Under the pieces are notes generated by a model. That model was not told the origin of the DNA, did no database searches, and saw only the letters and a program-made list of their open reading frames with translations. The translations under genes and the position numbers were made by a program. From contig JAYKYS010000016.1 in the NCBI GenBank assembly GCA_036924285.1, forward strand, positions 186,001 to 250,000: DNA of 64,000 bases, in the 5' to 3' direction. Below are positions 55,547 through 64,000 of this stretch, piece after piece (the first letter of the stretch is position 1; each line of letters starts with the position of its first letter). The DNA comes from Asterella californica. Its lineage: Eukaryota > Streptophyta > Marchantiopsida > Marchantiales > Aytoniaceae.

Positions 55547-57530
55547 ATGGATAATCAGACTTGTTATCGATGTTCTCGAGAGCTCGCTCTATCCGCGTTT
55601 ACTCGTGCTCGCAAAGGGCACAACCTTCTAGACTTGAATATTTTCAAAACGTGTAACGACTGTTATAGAAGAGCCGAGGGTACGTCTGGTAGTGTAGAAC
55701 CGGATGATGAAGAAGATGCAAGTTTCTTGGTGTCTGTCGAGTGTCAGTACACAGAACTTGTCGATGTACTGAGAGAGCTTTTCACGGATGAGGACATCGA
55801 GGACTCAGTTATCTTCTTCCGCTTGACCGTTTCTCTAACGGACGATAGTATGATTGGAGAATTCATGAGTTGGAACCCACATAATGCTGCTTCTGCGTTA
55901 TCGTGCTGGTTGAAGCAGTATATGATTCCGGAGTTGGAGATGACCAGTAGGTATTACTGGGATATACGGAACCCACGAGTTTCAATGAAGTAGACCTCAT
56001 TGTTCAGAACTACGTGTTGGTGTGCATCACAGAGCGATAGAATTACTTACTCACAGCGTGAAGTACCAGTAGAAAATCAGCGAGTGCAGGAAAAGAAACG
56101 TAAGATAAATCGATTTGAATGTGGGAGAAATGTCCGCATCACAGTAGACACGGTTGCGAAAGTTGTTACACTAACTTGTCAACATCTGCTGGTGCACGAG
56201 AAACCTACGTATAAATTGAACATTTTCCCAGATGAGGCTATTACGTTCTTAGAAGGGATTGCTAACATGAACGTTCAGAAGCCTGAGGTATATCAAATGC
56301 TTTGCGATAGAGGTATGATTAGTCCTTTGAACATCACCAGGGCCCAAGTAAACTTTTGTCTTTGTTGATAAGGAGCTCAACCTTTGCTGACAAAAAGTTC
56401 TCTCAAGTTCTATATGAACACACAAACAACTTCATGGCATTAGGTTTTTGCACCTCTTTTTTTGAGCGTGTTAGCTCAGTCGTAGAGATAGTAGTAGATT
56501 TCACGTTTAAGACCAATTCTATGCGGTTCGAGTTGTTTGTCGTGGCTGCCAACTTCGGAGGTTTTGGTATATCACTCTTGTATCTTTTTTATCTGAGGGT
56601 AGGCGAAGGTAAGAAGGACAGTGGGTTAGAGATTGAACAACATCGAAAAGGTGTGTTGACTGCTTGGTCTGTGTCGCTCCGAAACCGAGGTCTAAAGCCT
56701 GTCTTCGCGCTCACTGATAAGAACAGCAGACAAATAAGTGCTTTGCAAGCTGCATTTGTTCCTATGTATGTTCAACTATGCATGAAGCATGCACAGGCTG
56801 CTGTTGAGGTTAAGTGTATGAGCTTAGGGAAGGCCACTAGTTCTTATACGAATATCGAGACAAATAACCATTTTCCTTTCATCGATCCAGAGTGGGGTTC
56901 AAGTCGTACGTAGGGTTCTACGCAAGGTTCTCGTTCTACGCAGGGTATAAATATCTCACCTTTGATCACTATTAGAAAAGAGATTCTGACCTTGCTGACT
57001 CGGCATTATAACTTGCATACTCTCTCCGAATTCTGCAGGTGAGTTTGACTCCTCTAAAGCTCTTCATTCCAAGGCCATGCTTGAGATGTATCAGCTTTGT
57101 AGAACTCACAACTTGTCATTCTTGTGGAGGTACCTGTGGAGAGAATGGTATAGTCCGTCTAAGTTTCAGCTGTTTAGTAGATCATCTAAACCGATTCTTA
57201 GCTTATCGAGAACTATTAACATAGTTGAGAGTCACTGGAGAAAGCTTAAACATGATTAAATACGCATTAAATAGGCCTCGTCTAGACCGTTTGACATTGG
57301 TAATTGCAGAGAGTATAGTCGACGACATGTTAAAAGTGTTGCAACAGGTACTTAACAGGCGTTCTCATCCATCATGGTGAGAGACGTTTCGAGTGACTTG
57401 GCGTAAGTTGGGGAGCTTGTCACCTTCAAGCAGCATCATACATCACAATGATGTTCACTGATGGACTTGCTCATGTCCGCAATATTTGAATTCTCCTTAT
57501 CTTTTGTGCAAGCATCTAGTACAAGCGTAT
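55547..57530 (+). pseudogene. MULE transposase with zinc ribbon, DDE and SWIM finger
   Basis: Starts MDNQTCYRCSRELALSAFTR with a C-x2-C...C-x2-C ribbon (CYRC, CNDC). A stop at 55,991 is followed in the same frame by KKRKINRFECGRNVRITVD and LTCQHLLVHEKPTYKLNI. A frameshift near 56,355 leads to the catalytic part: EIVVDFTFKTNSMRFELFVV (first Asp), GVLTAWSVSLRNRGLKPVFA, LTDKNSRQISALQAAFVP (second Asp) and MYVQLCMKHAQAAVE. After another break come LWRYLWREWYSPSKFQL and TINIVESHWRKLKHD (the catalytic Glu), then LNRPRLDRLTLVIAES. The SWIM finger WTCSCPQYLNSPYLLCKHL lies at ~57,461-57,517. This order is that of MULE-like transposases known from basidiomycete fungi and some plants. It is inactive because of several stops and shifts. 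Confidence 0.87.
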
Positions 57531-60339
57531 GGTACTAGATTTTCGTCCGCACCTCGCTTCCAAATAACTTACAGGAGGTGTTCACACCCTTTCTATTGCT
57601 TTGACAGTGAAAGTCAGTTCTTTGAACGAGAGGTCGTCTAGTGTTCTCTCAATCCGTGGACTGAATATGTGCAGGTATCAAATACATCACAGCCTAACGA
57701 CCAGGGCCTCTCATCATCAGTCATGTCTCCTCAAGAGTAGGTATTCTCCGAAGAGGATAGACATCGTTTCGACAATGTTTCAACAAAAGAGGTCTTTTTA
57801 CGACGAGTCAATACCACTGTTGGACATGTCAGAGATCTTTTAGAGATCGAAGGAGACAATATTTTATTTTTGCATGTACATGATCCAGACGCTACGAAGT
57901 TCCTCAATATCGTCCCACCAACTGTTCTCCGGCCAACAAGCAGTGGTTCGTTCTGAGGATGGATGATAGCAGTTTATGCCTATAGATGTTATCCTTCATG
58001 GTCTACCTTCTTATAGCATCATGTTTCATAGTTTCATAGCATCTTATAATTTTTGTTATTTGCAGAGGTTGGAGTGGCTCTATTACTCTTTTATTTCGAG
58101 GTCTTCTTCGTTGTGGGGCTTTCTGCAACCGTACGCTGTTCCCCTTTCACAGCCTAAAGCTCCCCGGCAGGGAGACTCGACCCCACACCAACCCGACCAC
58201 AGGCAGATGAGGCTGCCAACAGATGCGAAGATGCGAAAAGAAGGGTGCTCGGATGCGAAGAGACTGCTCTCGCTCAAGATTTCAAGTTTTTGTTGTACAG
58301 TCACAAGACATGTTCAAACCCTTAGCAATATATATTGTCTCCTTAGCTATTACATGCTGGAACTTTATTACATGCTTATACTTTAGCAATATATTACATG
58401 CTTATACTACTGAGGTGAGTGAACTGAAAACGGTCATGTAGAATGATACACCGAGTATAACGAAGCAGACGCTACGAACAACGAACAAGACCCCCTCTGC
58501 GTTGGAAAGATAGGTGACACGCCCTTGAGAGTTGAACTCGAGCAGACCAATATGATCTGGACCGTCTGGGTTATCTGAACAACAAGCGACAATTTAAACG
58601 GAAGAAGCAAGCTTGACCTCATCGATATTTATACTGATATCAAACAATAGTATAATTACTGTATCCACTACACCTGCTCAACAAACGACTGTACAAGTAT
58701 TTGCATCGACTACACCTGTTGAACGTAGGACTATAAATTGAAGAACAGCTATTTCTACAAAATAATTAACGTACAATTTTATTCCAACTGGACGACTATA
58801 CAAGTGGAGGTAAGAGCATACACATGAAAGCATACATATAAACCATCGCTGCACTGAACTGAACTGAACACAGAACTGATATGAGCATTCATCGCATATA
58901 TAGTGACGGACCGGTTGACTTCCACGTAGGCTGTTGTCGTCGCGACCATTGTCGCATCACACAGTCTTGAATTTTCCGCTCGAAGACAAAAAAGACTCGG
59001 TCGAGACTATATCTCGATACCAAATATAACATAATAGAGCATTCACAGCATTGACGTTACTGCTTAACGTTATGTTAATGATCATTCACAGCGTTTCGAG
59101 TGACTTGTCGATTTGTAATCAGCCGATTCTCATACCAAACCGGTACAGAAACAACGCAGAATTGACTGTACAACCTGCGCAAACAAAAAACTGCCGAATT
59201 GTTGTACTACTTGCGCATAAGAGTAAGAGAGAGAGACCGAGGAAAAACATCCACTCTGTAAAGAACTCGGGTAAACCCTCTCGATTTATAAAGGCTTTCG
59301 CATCAATGCCTTATAAGCAATACGACGATACCTAATATAATACAGAAAATGATAGTACTCATTGACCTTAAGAAATAACCTTGATAAAACTCTATCAAAT
59401 TTCTCTTCAAATTAAGCTCTCTGAACGACTCAAGCATAACTGTGACGAAGCTACAGTGCCCGTCGATCCTCTAAACGAACGTCTACACTGTGCTCCATAG
59501 TAGTAGAAGTCAAACTTATGGTAGGAGATAGTGATGAGACAAATTCTCGTTGTGCACGTGGATATGCACGTTCAATTCGGAGATAGCGCGACTCAGGTGT
59601 CTTGGTATACACCGCTGTTAGCCTCATCATCCAGAAATATCCCCCTAATTTATCCAAGACAGCAGAGTCCTCTTGCTTCAACTCTAAAACACTGAACTCG
59701 TCAGCTGACAGTCTGACCAAATCTCTTGCAGCGTTCCATGCCACAGCCCATGTCTCCTTTGACTCGACCGCCAGTAACACCTGCAACTTGAAACAACGTT
59801 TCATACAATGACTAATGCGTTTGCACTTGGAGCAATAATCAAGCGCAGCCTCGAGTTTTTTACAGCAGGTAAAACACCCATTATACGTGCGGAACCCATC
59901 ATTGTCGTATCGTGCAACTTGGACTCTTAATCTATAAGCTCTGCTGTGAGTTCCGATCTCTAATCAATCGATCGCAGCTTGAAGATTCATCGTGCAATTC
60001 TCTCGTAATTCCGCGTCAGACCTCTCACCACGAGCTCCTCCTCTTGCACCACTCCTCATTACGAGCTCCTCATTACGAGTTCAGCTCATCACAACCTTAA
60101 CTGAACGTTGACTATGCGAATGTGCGTAAATCTGTACCCCTACAGACTTTCTTCGCTCCGCATCGAATTGATAGTTCAGATTTGATAGCACAGAACAGCT
60201 TTGCGGAGCTTGCGAACGAGCGAGCGGCGAATGAACGAGCGGTTTCGTTTGAACTTGCGGAGGACTTCGTACCCCCGTTTGAATGGAGGTACTGCGGGCG
60301 GGGTACTGCGAGACGAGGACTTGCGAGCGGGCTATTGGC
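57531..60339 (+). other. MULE interior, 3' part
   Basis: Coding traces continue weakly to about 57,960 (one frame reads NILFLHVHDPDATKFLNIVP at 57,870-57,930). Beyond that there are only short frames without domains (for example minus 59,451-59,804). It may hold further cargo that has decayed beyond recognition. Confidence 0.5.
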
Positions 60340-60540
60340 ATGGCGTCGTCACCCCCTGGTCGCGGTCGCGGTAACATTTCTACGTCGTCACTTACCCGGT
60401 CGCGGTGAGGATTCTCGCAATCAACGGCTCTAAACGGCATCGCGGTGACTGTGTAGTTCACCTAAATCGTCTTTAATCTCGCACGAGTCTAAGCGAATTG
60501 ATTAGAGAAACCGTGACATCACTGTAGGGTTCTTTAACAC
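60340..60540 (-). repeat. MULE terminal inverted repeat, right
   Basis: Inverted partner of 54,089-54,290. It ends ...CACTGTAGGGTTCTTTAACAC at 60,540. Confidence 0.88.
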
Positions 60541-62600
60541 GGCTTGGGTGTATAATCCAACCATTAAACAAGCCAACACGAACAAAGAAGAAATTCTGAC
60601 AGTAGCAGCTCTTGGACCTATCAAAGGCTTACCTTAGACTCTTAGAGAAACCCTATGAAGGAAGCTGTGGAATATCTTGGATATTGACCGCGAAAGAGAC
60701 AATGGTCAGGCTTTCCTGACATAAAAGAGATGGAGGGATCACAAAACCTATCCTTCTCTTTCACGAGAGTGTAAACCTGGATTCATCACCTAACTTAGAG
60801 AGACCTCTAGGTTTCAAGTTTCGAGCCGGTAGCATCCGTTGAACACCAGGATGAATAAGACGAACCAGCAGATGTGAGGTCGTGAACACTTTGTCAAGAT
60901 GGGACGAAGACAACACTGTGCATAATTTGGTAGTCTGTGAAATATAGCATTCTCATAATAGATATATTTAGTGCATCAGAAAGCTTATCCCATTGGACTT
61001 GTTGACAAGATTCAGTCGCCTGGAGTCGAAATCCAAAGCAGCTTCCTCGTTGTCCAACTCCTTTTGAACTGACATATTCTCTTCTGTTCACGATCTGGTA
61101 AAGTCTTTCCTAGCTGAAAACTTGGAACGCGCGGATGAACGTCCTCTTGGTAAGTAGGCCTACTACTCGGCTAAGTCTCCCCTTCCTCAGTTAGTTGTCT
61201 CTTCTGCTTTGTCTTCATCGTCTCAACCCATCCTTGTTTGTAGCACCGTCCAGCCAGGGCGTGCAATCTATGGACGACTGGCTTGTTGTCATCAGCAACC
61301 TTCAAGGTTTACAGAACGCTCCGTCGGTCTTCGTGTGCTGAAATCATAAAGCCTACACAGTGTTCGGGAAACTTCATATATTTCCGACAGGAGAAATGTA
61401 ATTTCGTCGGAAAATTGTCAAAAGTTTGTATATCCAACTCAGAAACCTAAAGTTGCGTTTGGAAGCCAATACACAGAAGTTCTGTTGTCGTCGAGCATAG
61501 CTATGCATGCAATCTGGATGAGAAAATTTCCTAAAATTTCCTTGTTTTTTAATTCGAAGGATAAATTGTCATTACTAGAAAATATCGTTACTGGCTTGAA
61601 ATTTCATTTGAGATACAAATAATCTGAAAGGAAGATATGAATCACGAGGAAACTCCCAAACTCTTGTTACTTTTGTGCAATCGAAGAATAGGGAGAAACT
61701 ATTCGGAATGAAATAATACCAAAACACAGTATGTAGCATAGTAGTGGCCTCAGCTTGTGGGTAGAATAATCAAAGAGGACGAACGAAATAGAAAGTATTG
61801 GAATGGTTGTGTGGCTTGCTTGAACTTATGTTAGACCCGAGCTGAAACTTTAAATCGAGAAAGTACGAGAGAAGATGTATCAAAACGAGCTGAACTTTTG
61901 CCCCGGTCTGAGCGACAAACACAACAATAGTGGACATACGAGAGTTGAGAGCACAGTACCAGTGACAAGATACTTGGATATCAAGTCCAACGATCGGAAT
62001 TCAATTTTTTCCAGGTTTGCAAAGGAAATCCGGGTGGAAAACCCCAGTGCACGCTGCAGCAAGTCCGGCAAAGTCAAGAAAAAGCATGGCAGTACTGTGT
62101 TTTGCAGTTCAGACGTTATAGTCAGCGATGGCGGCGAGAACCCGTCACAGTAGAACACACATGTCGTGCTGCCACTCGGTGTGCGAAGAATTCTTCATGT
62201 CTCTTCATGTCTCTTCATGTCCGTCTACTACAGTCCATAACACGGAACGGTTGCTTGTGTATATCCAGAGGCCCATCATCTCCGGAAGCTGACTATTAAA
62301 AGGATCGAAGTCTGCCCGGTCCTCCCTGCCCCTCCTGCCCGAGATAAACAATCGCCGGCTTTTCGGTGACAAGGCGCGAGCGAAAGGAAGGAAGAAGGTG
62401 CGTCTGCCTTCGGTTTGATATTTTCTATCAGTCGAGTCGTGAAATTCGGAAGAAGAAGGCGGAAAATGGCAATACAGGCTTCGTGGCGCGCAGGCAGGCT
62501 GTTGTGCATAATTCCACGTCGATGGCGCCTGATCCAAGCAAGTCTTGTTCAAGATTAAAGAGCACGCTATGGAAGAAGAGGAGCGCGTTCTGATGACACT
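60541..62600. other. intergenic, no gene recognised
   Basis: Two fully overlapping 92-codon frames on opposite strands (61,875-62,158) carry no recognisable domain. TCTTCATG repeats three times near 62,197-62,220. No other feature could be supported. Confidence 0.4.
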
Positions 62601-63367
62601 GTTATGTTACCATCTCTTGTCAAGAGGGAGTGAGAGTTGGAGGGAGGGAGGGGTTTGTCCGTCCTACAGCAAGAGAACACGGAGACAGCAGGAGTGAAAT
62701 ACGATTTCCGGATATGAGATACATACATGTAAGTCGGTGGTAGGGATGGACGTTGGCATGACCTCGTTTTCTAACATGGTTGACAGGAAGATCCGAGTCT
62801 TTCTGTTTTATGTATACTTATGCCCAACCAGAGGCAGTTGGCCGCTGCGTCTGGTTAGTGATGAACTAGTCTAGCGAATTTAGATAGTCCGGATGGCGCC
62901 GATCTGATTTCCATGGATCCTGATTTGAAGCGTGTTTCCCTCTCGAAGTTGAGATCTCGTCTCTGAGTTTCTTCTGAACTGAAGCTCTTGAACTTTCCCC
63001 CTCCCACCTTCGGCTATTGATTGTCTGCGGGGCGTGTTGGACAGATCAGCGAGGAAAGAATTCGGTACTAGGTGCTTGCTTAGAGCTCGGTTTGAGATGG
63101 GCTTCTGAGCTGACTAAGAACGACTGTGTGTTTTCATGTGTACAGTGTATGGGGCTTTCCTTGGGACTTTCATCAGTTTGGTGATTGCTTCCTCTCAAAT
63201 GTAATCTCGACAGCATCCTGGCCTTCTGTAGGAGCCAAACCTCTCAAAACAGGGAAAACATATTATTGAACTTGCAAACGTTCGGTCAAGCAGGATCGGT
63301 TTCTTCTGCTGTGACAGTTCACCTCCTTTGTTGTATCACTGGGACCATTTAGCGAACTGCGTTCGAA
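62601..63367 (+). promoter_or_regulatory. upstream region of the acyl-CoA oxidase gene
   Basis: Probable promoter and 5' UTR. GGAGGGAGGGAGGGG near 62,639-62,652 is a G-rich run. No TATA box or start site can be fixed. Confidence 0.35.
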
Positions 63368-63963
63368 ATGGACTCAACGAGAAATGAAGATGCAGTGGTT
63401 TCGAGGCGAATTCATCAGTTAGCTTGTCACTTGGCCGCTTCTCCCAAGTTGACAAGTGAAGAAACATTATGCAGAGAAGTTTCTAGTAGCGGAAATGCCA
63501 TGCCAGTCACGATAAGCATCGCCGCCTTGAAAGAAATCATGACTGGTGCAGGCAGAGAAGATAGGTAGGTACATACGAGGGCATGACTCTTTCTGTTCAC
63601 ATTCAGATTTGTTAGATTGAGATTTAGACTTGTAGGAACCTTTCTCTAGTTACATCCAGTTTGAGAAGATTTTAACGCGTGTAATCGAGTGTTTTCTTAT
63701 GAATCTTGTCTGTGATGATTTTAAATGTGCAGGGAGAAAATTTTTATGTTTTTTGAAGGCCGAGCTGATTTGCAAACACCAGTGGAAATTGCCAAGGATG
63801 CCCATCGAGAGCTAACTTACAAACAGTTGTTAGCCCTTGTGAGGGAGTGTGGGGTTCGACCACTTCAGCTACTTATGAAGGATCCGGCAAGATATTTCAC
63901 TGTTCTTGAGGCTGTTGGATTTATCGATATCTCTCTTGGTATTAAAATGGGAGTTCAGTACAG
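63368..63963 (+). CDS. ACX2: peroxisomal acyl-CoA oxidase, 5' part (ACX2 type)
   Basis: Two exons seen: 63,368-63,564 and 63,733-63,963. Both donors are GT, the acceptor between them is TGCAG, and the frame is kept. The N-terminus MDSTRNEDAVVSRRIHQLAC contains RIHQLACHL at residues 14-22, which fits the PTS2 peroxisome signal (R-I-x5-H-L) used by plant ACX2. Exon 2 reads REKIFMFFEGRADLQTPVEI, AKDAHRELTYKQLLALVREC, GVRPLQLLMKDPARYFTVLE and AVGFIDISLGIKMGVQY, closely following the plant long-chain acyl-CoA oxidase. The enzyme performs the first step of peroxisomal fatty-acid beta-oxidation, uses FAD and makes hydrogen peroxide. The catalytic and FAD regions lie beyond the window. The start is the first ATG in frame, 13 residues before the PTS2. 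Confidence 0.93.
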
Positions 63964-64000
63964 GTACTTTATGCCGAAGCGAGATTCTTGGTTATCACAT

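Larger units (their letters stand above)
54089..60540 (+). mobile_element. MULE DNA transposon with long terminal inverted repeats
   Basis: 6.45-kb element. The ends are inverted copies: the left reads TGATGTCACGGTTTCTTTAA inward and the right, reverse-complemented, TGATGTCACGGTTTCTCTAA, with ~90% match over the first ~170 bp and patchy similarity for another ~50-250 bp. The interior encodes a broken MULE-type transposase in the plus direction. The outermost bases differ (GTGTTTAACACG versus GTGTTAAAGAAC), and no 8-10 bp target-site duplication could be read, so the exact ends may be off by a few bases. The two repeats differ at ~10% of sites, so the element is old. Confidence 0.87.

Noticed and set aside
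54089..60540. Fungal contamination because of the transposase type
   Set aside because: Terminal inverted repeats define an insertion in the same contig between two plant genes, so contamination is not needed.
61875..62158. Overlapping 92-codon frames on both strands
   Set aside because: Complete overlap on both strands, no domain, and neither can be preferred.

Overview
The window looks like nuclear DNA of a non-seed land plant, most likely a bryophyte or close relative. This is inferred, at moderate confidence, from two intron-containing plant-type genes: a plastid rhomboid of the RBL9 type, and the 5' end of a peroxisomal long-chain acyl-CoA oxidase of the ACX2 type. The transposon mix also fits: algal/bryophyte-like L1-type LINEs, a Ty3/gypsy family that carries a DNA cytosine methyltransferase, a ZNF862-like hAT and a SWIM-type MULE. 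No tRNA, rRNA or CRISPR array was seen. About three quarters of the window is mobile DNA or its debris.

Layout. 1-26.5 kb is a nest of one LINE family interrupted by Ty3/gypsy fragments. The LINE has ORF1 (coiled coil plus RNA-binding-like domain), then ORF2 (AP endonuclease, reverse transcriptase, C-terminal Cys/His knuckle). Its 5' end is an array of ~179-bp tandem monomers and its 3' end is a 4-bp microsatellite instead of poly(A). A solo LTR with target-site duplication lies in one ORF1 copy. The gypsy fragments hold integrase (0.8-1.3 kb), RT-RNase H (13.8-15.0 kb) and RT plus a cytosine-5 DNA methyltransferase (24.3-25.8 kb). 26.5-32.6 kb is degraded, AT-rich DNA with LTR-like debris and small dispersed hairpins. 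A decayed hAT transposase lies at 32.7-34.8 kb, followed by more AT-rich DNA with the same hairpins to 39.3 kb.

39,314-46,505 is one LINE insertion bounded by an exact 18-bp target-site duplication. A second LTR retrotransposon (tRNA-Asp primer-binding site, gag, very long GAAGAC-rich putative LTR) lies inside it. At the LINE 5' end is a 249-bp inverted copy of DNA that lies 335 bp beyond the insertion site, which suggests a template switch during insertion.

48.36-51.04 kb holds the six-exon rhomboid gene, which reads without interruption over 584 codons. 54.09-60.54 kb is a MULE with long terminal inverted repeats and a broken transposase that keeps the zinc ribbon, DDE region and SWIM finger. 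At 63.37 kb the acyl-CoA oxidase gene starts with a PTS2 signal and runs off the window. The two host genes are intact in what can be seen. Every transposon protein-coding region is broken.
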